A stretch of DNA of 64,000 nt from Amoebidium appalachense. Taxonomy: Eukaryota > Ichthyosporea. Positions 35,651-52,096 of this stretch are shown here, piece by piece (position 1 is the stretch's first letter; every line of letters begins with the position of its first letter). The stretch covers positions 3,286,001-3,350,000 of the forward strand of contig CAVNZM010000016.1 of the NCBI GenBank assembly GCA_963693365.1, read 5' to 3'. The notes beneath the pieces are model-generated. The model had not been told where the DNA came from and made no database searches. It saw nothing but the letters and a program-made list of their open reading frames with translations. The position numbers and the translations under genes were made by a program.

Positions 35651-36310
35651 GCGTTATCACATTTCCACACTTCACCACATCCCTTGGTATGTACTTGCTT
35701 TTGTTTAGCTAAAACTGATAATCACTGGACAATTGATCAATTCTAAACCCCTGCAGAAGAAGGGCTAGCTGGTGACGGCACTCTGCCTCCTCCACCGGTT
35801 TCCGTTGTGGGGGGCTCCTTCAAAGAATCTGCCGGGTCCGAGTCCCTCAACAATGCAGACGGGCCTGTCTCCCCCAGTGCAACACAGATTAAGGACGACT
35901 GTCACAATTCAGGTGGGTGAGTCCGGTGTATATGTCTGATTTAGCTTAGCTTATTCTAGGTATGGTAAAGGTTACTGTGGACATTTTACATTGGGACCCG
36001 ATAGATGGTGTACCATTTTCGCTATCACATTTCCACACTTCTACTTCACCACATCCCTTGGTATGTACTTTCTTTTGTTTAGCAAAAAACTGTTAATCAC
36101 CGGACAATTGTCTCATCAATTCTAAACCCCTGCAGAAGAAGGGCTAGCTGGTGACGGCACTCTGCCTCTTCCACCGCTGTGGGGGGCACCTTCGAAGAAT
36201 CTGCCGGGTCCGAGCCCCTCAACAATGCAGACCAGCCTGTCTCCCCCAGTGCAACACAGATTAAGGACGACGATTCAGGTGGGTGGGTCTGGTGTACGTG
36301 TCTGATTTAG
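35651..36310 (+). repeat. Tandem duplication of intron plus exon (~370-bp unit)
   Basis: The unit starting TATCACATTTCCACACTTC, running through CCCCTGCAG and an exon to its GTGGGTG donor, is repeated at 35653 and about 36022. The exon copies are 35757-35912 (156 bases, phase 1 at both ends) and 36136-36278 (143 bases). The second differs by 13 bases in length, so using both with the same splice sites shifts the frame. Confidence 0.85.
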
Positions 36311-36356
36311 CGGTTACTGTGGACATTTTACATCGGATTCCGATAGATGGTGTACC

Positions 36357-36460
36357 ATTTTCATTTCTTGATTTTGGAGCTTGGTCTGTTTGTTTGTCGG
36401 TAACAAAGTTTCATTTCTTAATTTTGGAGCTTGGTCTGTTTGTTTGTTGGTAACAAATTT
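36357..36460 (+). repeat. 50-bp tandem duplication in intron
   Basis: Two copies of a ~50-base unit starting TTTCATTTCTTGATTTTGG and ending GGTAACAAA, with three differences, in the intron before exon 36513-36734. Confidence 0.8.
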
Positions 36461-36863
36461 AGGAGCGATTCAATTATTGGAAAACAATTTGACTGAGGGC
36501 GTTGTTTCACAGATGATTCAGATGATGAAGCATTGCTTGCCCTTGCCGACGAGCTTGAAGAGGCTGCCAAAGATGAAACGACGGCACCAGCTGTTGCCAA
36601 CGGAGGCTTACCACTATCACCTGCTGGCCCCCTAGGGGGCGCACTATCTGCTAACGGCAGTGTTGGACCCCTCCCCATGCAACTGTCGGGTGAAACAGAG
36701 GAGGCCACTGGAAAGGAGAACGGCGTGAATGTAGGTGAGCCCTGGCATTGTTAGAGGCTTACACACACACACATCCCCGGTGACCTAGATAAATGCACAT
36801 GTTTGGGTTCACATATTGCACATTCGCACACATACTAATAAACTTGGGTTTACATGTCATAAC

Positions 36864-37087
<224 letters not shown>

Positions 37088-37606
37088 CTCTCCACCTCTC
37101 TCTCTCACGGTCTCTTTCTCTCTCTCTCTCTATCTCTAGGCATTCTCATTCAGAGACTATGTATACATAAGTGTTTTTTGTTTGTTTTTTTGGCTCTTCT
37201 ACGCCCTCTCAGGCACAAATTATGCACACTTGATTTCCCCCCCCCTTTTTTTTCTCTTTTATTTTTTACCTCTATCTCTCTCTCTCAACCCCCCTCTTCC
37301 CCCCTCCCCCCCCCCCCCCCCCCCCCCCCCCCAAATACACACACGCAGACACACGACTTTAACATGTGTTCTCACACTGTGTGACCCCAAGCAGGCCAAG
37401 ATATCCTCCCGGACTCCTGCTCAATTAAATCGAACACCCCTGGGAATGAATGTGCAACCGCTCTCAAACCCGGTGAATACATAAACGAAACCAGCAACCG
37501 CAACGTAAGTTTGTCCACCACATGCAACCCAACCACACGTTCACCAAACAAGCAAACAGTACATACCCCACCTTTTCTCTGCCTGCTGTAGCCCATCTTT
37601 CCATAG

Positions 37607-41664
<4,058 letters not shown>

Positions 41665-41746
41665 TCAATAGTTGGTACCAAAGTCGTCAAAGTTGTCCGT
41701 GAAGTCGCCACTGGCGGTGTAGTCAACGTTCTCGGGTGCTGTGGGT

Positions 41747-41820
<74 letters not shown>

Positions 41821-42152
41821 GGGGGCGAGAGAGGGGGGGGGGGGGAGGGGAGGGGGGACGGAATGTAAGTTCGTGGGTATGGATTAACACGTGTGCAACC
41901 GCGATAATAAACCTTGATAGGGAGGGAAGAAAGGTTGGTTGGGGCCCAAGAAGGAAAAAAAGAGGATGATATACGCGGAGCGGGGAGGGAGACGTGTGCG
42001 GGAAGGTGGGAAGGGGGAGGAGGAGGGGCCGAGGGGGGGGGGGGGGGGGGGGGATGGTGTGCGGGAAGGGGGAGGAGGAGGGGCCGAGGGGGGGGGGAGG
42101 GGGGGCCTAATGCATTCATTTACTGGGTTGGCAACCATTGAATCGAAGACAT

Positions 42153-42197
<45 letters not shown>

Positions 42198-42360
42198 AAG
42201 AAAAAAGAAACGAAAACACTTGCAGATTTGCATGCTGAAGACAATCGAGCAGATTTGCATGCTGAAGACAATCGAACGGGACAGATCGTTACACTACTGG
42301 TGGTGGTGGTGGTGGTGGTGTGTGTATGTGTTTGGGGGGAGGGGGGGGGGGGGGGGGGTA

Positions 42361-42391
<31 letters not shown>

Positions 42392-43185
42392 GGGGGGGGG
42401 GGGGGAAAGCATCCATACGTTCTATGGCAAAGTCCAGAACCATCTTCCCACCGCCCCTGATTGAAAACTGAGCCGATGGCTCGGTCGAAGAAACATCGGT
42501 GCGGGAAGAGAGATCCGCGCGGATGGTGTAGGTGCCTGCAGGAACGTTGGGGAAGGAGAATCCACCGTTTTGATTGGTCGTCGCTGAATTAATCACGGTG
42601 CCGTCTGCGGCCAGGAGTTCGATGGGGATGGAGGGGATGAGGTCCTCCCCACTGTCGAAGGCTTTGTTCTTGTTGCTGTCGACAAACACACGGCCCTCAA
42701 TCTTGCCTGCGCATTTATTGTTAGCATTTCTATTTAATTTTTGGGATTGGTGGCGGCGGCTGCGGTGTTGTTGTTGGTGGTGTTGTTGCTACTATCAGCA
42801 TTATTATTGTTGTTTTTACAATCACGAGGCGGTTGTATATAATTATTGTTGGTGTTGTTGTTGCTACTATCAGTATTAATATTGGTGGTGTTGTTGCTAC
42901 TATCAGTATTAATATTGTTGTTTTTACAATCACGAAGCGGTTGTATATAAGAAATAACACAAGAGGGAGGGGGGTGGGTTTGGGGTGGGTGGGTGGGTGG
43001 GGTAAGAACGTGTTTCAGTGTAAGATGTACACTATAGTATTCATAACGTGCAGCACAATGAAGCTTGCAAAACATGCAGGCAGGGGGGGGGGGGGGGGGG
43101 GGGGAGGGGAAGTTGGGATGCTAAACCACAGTTTGACGTGACGAAGATAAATGAAGGAAAAGCATGACAAAGCTACGAAAAAATG

Positions 43186-43228
<43 letters not shown>

Positions 43229-43386
43229 TTGTTCTTGTGTGTACGTTTCCTTATATGAGCTTTGGACTGCGGTATGAATGCATGTTGTCCGGGGGGAATC
43301 TCGCAGGATGATTGGGGTTTTGAATATTGATGGTGGGGGAGGAGGAGGATGTGAAAAAGGGTGGATGGGTGGGTGGGTGGTCGTGG

Positions 43387-43423
<37 letters not shown>

Positions 43424-43761
43424 TACCTGTGGTGGGAGCAGGTGCTGGTGGGGGTGCACTCAAAATCCTAAAATCAAACGTCGAGATCGTGCCAGGCCCA
43501 ATCGTAATTGTCTTAGTGCGAGAAACGGAAGCAGGAATGTCAAACCCGGGGATCGTGCCAATGGTCACAACGTATGTACCGGCGGGGAGGGATGAAAATT
43601 GGTAAAACCCGTTGGAATCGGTGCGAATTCCGGGGCGGATGGGTTGACCCCCCTGGGTTAGGGTGATGGGTGTGTTGGCGATGCCTTCGCCTCCGTCGAC
43701 TTTGTTGTCGCGGTTTTTGTCGTTGAAGACGGAGCCCTGGATGGTGCCTGTGTATACGTGT

Positions 43762-43803
<42 letters not shown>

Positions 43804-45266
43804 GAGGTTGGAGTGGACGAGAATGTGGGATGGGCTTACGTGTGTGTGTGTGCGGGAGGATGTTTGTGTATGATACGTATGTATGTGTGTGTGGGGGGGG
43901 GGGGGGGGGGGGGGGGGGGTGATGTATGCATAAGAGGGTTGGAAATATGGAGGAGATAACAAAATGCAACAGCAAACAGAGCCGATCATCAGGGGGGTTC
44001 CTATGCCTTTACAAAAGCATGGGTTTCGGCTCTTTAACCTCTCGCGCGTGGTTCCCAACCCATCTTTGTTTCAACAGGGGGGGGGGGGGGGGGGGGTTAG
44101 AATATGTCACTCAGTACGAGGTTAAAACTTCCGAATGCAGATTGCAAACACATGCAAGGGGGCCAAGTGTGTGTGTTGTGCACATGTGTGTATTCTTGTG
44201 TCTTTTTTTTTTTTTTTTTAACCTTTTTGCTGGACGGGCGGGCGCGCGGTATACTGCTGGTTTGGGCCCGCAACCACCGTGACGACGAACTTGTCGTTGG
44301 GGGGGTTCGGCTTCTGTCCGTCGGGGTATATAGGGACCAAGGTGTACTTCCCGGGGGGAACCACAATGGTGATCTTGCCGTCCGCATCCGTAGTCAGAGT
44401 GTCGATAAGAACCCCCGCCTCATCGTAAATTTCAACAGGGGTATTGGGGGCCGGGTTCCCATCGACGCCGTAAACGACAACCGTAAGGCTGGCTGCGAAA
44501 TTTGATCATTAAAATTTAGAATTCTTGTTAGTTTTATTGTTTAAAGATAGCAGCAAAATTCAAACAAGACGACAAGAAGAACAAGAAGAAGAGTAACCAT
44601 GGTGAGCGAGGACGGGCAGGAGAGGATGGGGAGGAAAGAGGGAGGGAGGGGAAGGGGAGAAGGGGGTGGGGGGGGGGGGGGGGGTTTGAATGCGGAACAC
44701 GGTACGAAGTACGCATACACGAAGGACACATGCAAAGGCAAACATTCAAGTATGCAACATAGCCATGCGCACAGTATGCGTCATAAGCAGAGCCCATCCT
44801 CAGGGAGGGCCCAAGTCATCAATTGCGTCTGAGTTTCGATCCCTTAGCCCGTGTATATACGACTCTCCAACTCAGACAGCAGCATCAACTGAACTTGGGA
44901 GGGTCAACCCGTCTTGATCAAAGACGAGCAGGGTTGCTTATGCAAGCAAGGTGAGCAAAACGGTGAATATGTGTGTGCAAACTAATGCAGTGCAGCGAAA
45001 AATGTGTATGTGCTTACAGATCCACGACACAGAGCAACCATGCCCGGTTGCATGGAAGTAAAGCGGTCTCCACACAGTGGTCTGTCCTGAAAGGACACCT
45101 CTGAAAGAAGACTGGGGGGGTTTGAATGCGGAACACGGTACGAAGTACGCATACACGAAGGACACATGCAAAGGCAAACATTCAAGTATGCAACATAGCC
45201 GGGAAGGGTTAGTGTGCACTACAGAGTAGGAAGTACACATTCATGACGGACAGCGCTGTGTACAGC

Positions 45267-45319
<53 letters not shown>

Positions 45320-45923
45320 TGTGTGTGTGTTGTGCCTGCCTATGTCTATGTGTTGTTCTTGCGTGCACCTTTCCGTCTGAGCTTTGGAACGTGGTATGAA
45401 GGCTTCCTGTTCGTGTCTTTGGATTTTGGGGCGGTAATTGGGGTTGTAATAGTGATGGTGGTGGGAGGAGGAGTTGTAATAGTGATGGTGGTGGGAGGAG
45501 GAGGAGGAGAAAGGGGGGGGGGGGGGGGGAGGGAGGAGGGAGGGGATGTGAGGTTTACCGGTAGTTGGAGCAGGTGCTGGTGGAGGGGCAGTCAAAATCT
45601 TGAAGTCAAACGTCGAGGTCGTGCCGGGCACAACCGTAATTGTCTTAGTGCGAGAAAAGGAAGCCGGAAGGTTAAACCCGGGAATCGTGCCAATATTCAC
45701 AACGTATGTACCAGCGGGGAGGGATGAAAACTGGTAAAACCCGTTGGAATCGGTGCGAATTTCGGGGCGGATGGGTTGACCCCCCTGGGTTAGGGTGATG
45801 GGTGTGTTGGCGATGCCTTCACCTCCGTCGACTTTGTTGTCGCGGTTTTTGTCGTTGAAGACGGAGCCCTGGATGGTGCCTGTGTGTACGTGTGTGTGTG
45901 TGTGTGTGTATGTGTGGGTTGGG

Positions 45924-45954
<31 letters not shown>

Positions 45955-48012
45955 TGAAGGTGTGTGTGTGGGGTGAAGGTGTGTGTGTGGGCTGAGGGGT
46001 GATGGGGTGGGGGGAAGGGGGGGTGGGGGGGTGAGAAGCTGGGCATGTGAAGGAGTGGAGGGGGGGAAGGGGGTTAGACTGCGCCACACGGATCGAAGTT
46101 ACACTCACGACAAACACCATATAATGCAGATTGCAAAGCACACACTCCGATCATTAATCATAAACAGTGCCCATCTCACGAGGGGAACAAGTGTGTGTAT
46201 GTAAGCTTGTGTCCGTGTCTGTGTGACTGCCCGTGCACACATTGTTTTGTTTGTTTTTGTGGCGGCGGCGACAGGGGAGGGGGGTAGGGGGGGGGAGGGA
46301 TCATGAGTGTGTGTGTGCGTGTGAGTGTGTGTGTGTGCACATGTGTGTTCTTGTGTTTTCGGTGTTCGTGTTCGTGTGTGTGTGCGCGCGCGCACTTGTG
46401 TTTTGCTTCTGGCCGTGCATAACTTCGTTGCTTACCTTTTTGCTGAACTGGAGGGCGCGCGGTATACTGCTGGTTTGGGCCCGCAACCACCGTGACGACG
46501 AATTTGTCATCGGGGGGGTTCGGCTTCTGTCCGTCGGGGTATATGGGGACCACGGTGTACTTCCCGGGGGGAACCGTAATGGTGATCTTGCCGTCCGCAT
46601 CCGTAGTCTTTGTGTCGATAAGAACCCCTGCCTCATTGTAAATTTCAACAGGGGTACTGGGGGCCGGATTCCCATCGATGCCGTAAACGACGATCGTAAT
46701 CGTACCGGTGGAAGGGGGCGGAAGCTTGAACGAAACGACCGTGTCGGGTTGCCCCTGAGCCGCGGTGATGCTCACCTTGTTGTCAGGGGGGGAGGGGGCT
46801 TTATTGACAGGGAAAACGGGTTCCAACGTGTATTTTCCGGGGGTTGAAGTGAGCGTAATTTTGCCGTCCGCGTCGGTGAAAAGAGTGGTAACGAGGTTCC
46901 CTGTTTCGTCGTAAACCTTGACGGCGACTTTGGAAATGGGGTTCCCGTCACTGTATTTCAGAACGTAGGTGACGGTCACAGGGTTGGGTGCGGTTGGGGG
47001 AGGCGGAGGGGGAGTCTGGAAATCTGTGGGATCAAGTTGGAGAGTTGGAAAGGTCGAAAAGGGGTGGTGGTGGGGAGTTACAAAAGATGTTGGGAAGTTA
47101 GAGGACCGGTGAGTTGGTGGTGTGGGCGGCCCAGGCAGACGGAAGGAGGGGGAGGGGGAGGGGGGGGAGGGGGGGGGAGGGAGGAGGTAGAAGGGGTGGG
47201 TGGTGGTGGTGGTGATGGTGATTGGGAGGGGGGGGGGGGGGGAGGGGGGAGGGAGGGGGGGAGGGGAGGGAAGGGAGGAGGGGGGAAAGACCACATGAGG
47301 GATTGAGGGTGTGTGTGTGTGCGTGTGTGTGTTGGGGGGGGGGGGGGGGAGGGGCGGGGGGATGGGGACAGGGAGAGACGGGGGGTGGGGGTGGGGGGGG
47401 GGGGAGGGAGGCGGAGGAGAATAAGAGAGTGAAAGAGAGGGCAGGAGGAGCGGAAAGACAGAGAAGAGACGGGATGGTGTTGACAGAATATGGGTGTGCT
47501 TCTGTGTGTGTGCCCGTTTGTCTTCGACGGAGGGGGAGAGGGGGGAGGGGGGGGGAGGAGGGGGGCAGGGAGACTTACTGCAGCGCATTGCAGGGCCCAC
47601 CTCCCACACGCCCTCCTCATACAAGTTGTTTATTCCCGAGGTCGAGTTAGCCCTCAGAGCGCGAATGCTCACGGTGGTCGGGTTAGGAATCTTGCTCAGG
47701 TCAAAGACCACAGCCCATTCGTTCTGCCCGATCACGTGGCGGGGAACGCTGTACACCGATTTGCCAAAAGTCACGGGGCTGCCGTTGGCGATGGGCGCGC
47801 CGTAGCGTGAGGTAAGGAGGGTGTTTGGCACGTTGACGACGTAGGTGGCGGTGATGTATTCGGCAGGGCTGGCCTCGAACCAGAAGGTCTGGGGCTCGGT
47901 GGTGGTGGCGACGAAGGAGTTGGATTCGCGGTAGAAAGTCACGCGCCCAGGCTGCATTTTTTTTTTTTTTTTTTTTTTGGTGGTGGTGGTGGTGGTGGGT
48001 GGGTGGGTGGGT

Positions 48013-48054
<42 letters not shown>

Positions 48055-48199
48055 GGGGGTGGAGGAAAAGGTGGGTGGGTTGGGGGGGGGGGGGAGGGGG
48101 TGGGGGGGAGCAGGGTTAGTACAGATTACCGGAGTCAAAACACGCACACACGATCGTGACACACACATACACACGATTACATACATACACACACTGTGA

Positions 48200-48248
<49 letters not shown>

Positions 48249-48255
48249 ACACACG

Positions 48256-48292
<37 letters not shown>

Positions 48293-48345
48293 CGAGAGAC
48301 AGAGTGTGTGTGTGGGTGGGTGGGTGTAACATTCATTCACGTAGC

Positions 48346-48376
<31 letters not shown>

Positions 48377-48863
48377 AGTGAGTGTAACATTCATTCACGT
48401 AGATGTCCATTTTCTCCTGCGAAAATAAATCATGAATATCGCCCACCGAAAATATAGAAAAATTGGGGAAAAAATCAAATCCAATTGTAGAAGTTAAGGC
48501 TACACCTACCATAACCATAGAGGCCTGGGGCTGGGGGGTGGGCACAAACACAAATGCGTCACTCATGGTGCGGCATTTTTCCTGCTTGCGACGACGGTGG
48601 ATCTGGGTATCACCAGTGGTGAACCGGATCTGTGTGTGAGTGTGTGTGTGTGTGTGTGTGTGTAATCACGCGCGCGCACGCGCGTGTGTTTGTGTTTGTG
48701 CGTATGTGTGAGGATCACAAAAGATCAGTAGACTGCTTGAGAACAAGGTGTAATATGACATACACACATACACACAGGTGTGTGTATACGACACACATAC
48801 ACACACCTGACACACAGGTGTGTGTATGCGATATATATGTATATACTATCATTTATGTATGTG

Positions 48864-48896
<33 letters not shown>

Positions 48897-48943
48897 ATGT
48901 ATTTATATGTGTGTGTGCGTGTGTGCATGTGTGTGTGTGCGTG

Positions 48944-48993
<50 letters not shown>

Positions 48994-49395
48994 ATATAAT
49001 GGGGGGGCCCGGGGGGAGGGGGGAAGGGGGGTAATGGGGATTGGTACTGTGCGACTCCCCAAAGGTTGCCTTACTGCAGAAGGATAATTGAAGATGACAA
49101 AGGGAGAGTGGGAGGGTCGGGCCACAAACGTGGGGAGGAGAGGGGGCCAGGGAAGGTTAGAATCCGGCACAAATACAGATCTATTCAGATATCTTTCAGA
49201 ACGGGTAAGATGACGAGCTCAAGATGACGAGAAAAAAAAATGACATACACACAGAAAACGTGTGAGTGAATTCGACTATTAATCATGATCACCTCTGAGT
49301 CCATCACCACGTTTGGAACCCAGCTTAGGTTATGTGTGTTTGTGTGGTGTTTCACGGTGAGTGTGTGTGTGTGTGATTGTAAAAAAAGTGTGCGT

Positions 49396-49426
<31 letters not shown>

Positions 49427-49613
49427 GGGGGGGGTAGTGTTGTTGTATGTGTGGGGCTAAAACCCAACACAACTTTCCTCGTTTATTTTACACACAATTT
49501 TTCAGTTACTATCAATTTGTTTTATTCTTATTTTACACACAATTTTTCATTTACTATCATTTTGTTTTATTCTTATTCTAGTTTTCTTTTTCGGGGTAAG
49601 GGTGTGTGTGTGT

Positions 49614-49647
<34 letters not shown>

Positions 49648-52011
49648 TAGCACACACACCTCAAGTTTCCCGAGAGAGCACTGTGGGGGGTCGGACGTAA
49701 TTTCATCCTGGTAGCTACCGGCAGTGGTGGCGCCGAACACGAGATCACCGGTGTAAAGGGCCGTTGAAACCCCCCTAAATTTCAGGGGAGCTTGGGTGGG
49801 GATGCTTGCAGCAGAGCACACGTGGTTCTCGAATTTGGGGGCAGGCGGTGGCGGGGGTGGGACGTTGCATGGTGTGCCTGAGTGGAGGAGGTGGTAGTGT
49901 GTGTGTGGAGAGGAGGGTGGGTGGGAGGGGGGGGGGGGGGGGTGGAACCGGGGAGATGGGGGGGAGGAGAGGAGAGAGGAGAGGGAAAGTGGGGAAGGGG
50001 GGAGCAGGGTAACACGGGGAGGGGGGGGGGGGGGGGGGGGGGGGAGAGGGGGGGGGGGAGGGGGGTTGTGGCGTGTTAGTATGTATCATCATTAAACAGT
50101 GTTAACGCTTGACGGGGTACACGAATCCCAAGACTGACATTATACGAAGCATGATTTTTGAAGAAATTACACAAAGGTACAGTATGCATCATAACTAGAG
50201 CAGAACCTCAGGGGGGGCTCAAGTCATCCACAACCAAACACCACACCATCGACAACAGGGGGAAGTGGGGATGGTGGTGGTGTGTGGTGTCTGCCCCACT
50301 TCCCCCTGTTGTCGATGGTGTGGTGTTTGGTTCTGGATGTGTGTGTGTGTGTTGGGGAGGGGGGTTTTGGGGGGGGGGGGGGCGTGACTCACAAAATAAG
50401 GGGAAAAAAAAGGGGGGGAGGGAAGGGAATGGAGGGAAAAAGGAAAAAGGGGGGGGGGGGGGGGGGGAGACAAAAAAGACACTCACCACAGCTTCTTGCT
50501 GAGTTTAGCTCCCACACACCCTCCTCGTACGCGTTGATAATACCCGAGGTTGAGTTAGCCCTTAAAGCACGAATGCGGATTTCCTGACAGGGAGGGACCC
50601 TGCTGGTATCAAAGACCACAGCCCATTGGTTCTGCCCGAGCACGTTGCGGGGAACGTTGTACACCGATTGGCCAAAAGTCACGGGACTGCCGTCGGCGAT
50701 GGCGGCGCCGTAGCGTGAGGTACGGAGGACGTCTGGCTCGTTGACGCGGTAGAAGCCGGTGATGTACTCGGCAGGGCTGGCCTCGAACCAGAAGGTCTGG
50801 GGCTCGGTGGCGGTGGCGATGAAGAGATTTGACTCGCGGTAGAAGGTAATCTGATTGGGCTGTGAAGGAGTATTAACGCCGTTAGCGGGCTGCCCATGTG
50901 TTATTTGTATTGATGGGGCGGGGTGTGTCTGCGCGCGCGCGCTGCGGACGGATTTCAGTAAGAAAAGCAAAGTGAGGTTAACGTCAATTTTGAAGCATAA
51001 GTGACCGGGCAACAGAGACGGGATAAAGGAAGTTGGAGGGGGGGGGGGGGGGAGTTTGGGGAGGAGGAGGAAGAGATTGGGGGAGGGGGAAGGGGAGGAG
51101 GGCCCGGGGCGGGAGGGGTGGTAAAATACCATGACATCAGACCCTGGGGCAACCGAGTAGACAAACTCGTCCGTCATTGTCCTGCAAGCGTGCTGGTAGC
51201 GGCGGCGGTGGACTTGATTCTTGGCGGGGTTAAACCGATACTGCAGGGTGGGGTGAGGATGGGTTAATGGTTCGGAAAGTGGACTGGAGTTGGGGTGTTC
51301 TGCTTCGTATGTGTTAAGTATTTAAATGTCTAGTCTAAGACCCGTGTGAGGGTTGTGTTATGATGTGGTTTCTGTATAATTGGTGTGTGTGTGTGTGTGT
51401 CTGCACGCGGCATGTTCTGTGTATGAAACATGGAATGGGCAAAGTCGTTGTGGTATCTATCCTTCGTTCCTTGTCTCCCTCTTTTGACTCCTTTCTTTGA
51501 GTCCTTCTCCGAAGAGTTGCTTTCTTTTTCTTCTTAGTGCTGCTAGTGAGGTTGCGGAGGCCCGCACGGGGGGAGGGGAGAAGAGGAGGGGGGAGGAGAG
51601 ATGGCGAAGTCGAGCGTTACGCCGGAACATGTCAAATTATTGATTAGTACTTGAAGCTGAGTGCCAAAATCGTTTGATCCCTTTTTTTCAGTAGCATACG
51701 AGAACAGTTCACTGCAGCCTTAGAGAATTGAATCTAAATTCTAGCAAAAAAGAAAGGGAAAATAAGGGAGAATAAGGGTAAATAAGGGAAAATAAGGGAA
51801 ACTAAGGGAAAATGTACCTCCCCGACACCGATGCTGCATGCTGGAGGGTCAGAGGAGACTATGGACTTGTATGTTCCAGCCATGACCTGGCCAGAAAGGA
51901 CATTGCCGTCCTGGCCGACCGTCTGCTGGAAGGTGAGCGCTGCAGCCGCCGCGCCACTGCACTGACGAACAGGCCCAGGCAATGTGGCTGTGTGTGTGAA
52001 CGTGTGTGCGT

Positions 52012-52048
<37 letters not shown>

Positions 52049-52058
52049 TTTGTATGAC

Positions 52059-52096
<38 letters not shown>

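Noticed and set aside
46998-47560. Pro-rich frame linking exons 7 and 8 of the secreted-protein gene without splicing
   Set aside because: Reading through the C-rich intron gives low-complexity poly-Pro, while removing 47578-47024 joins two conserved domains in phase with good GT-AG sites.
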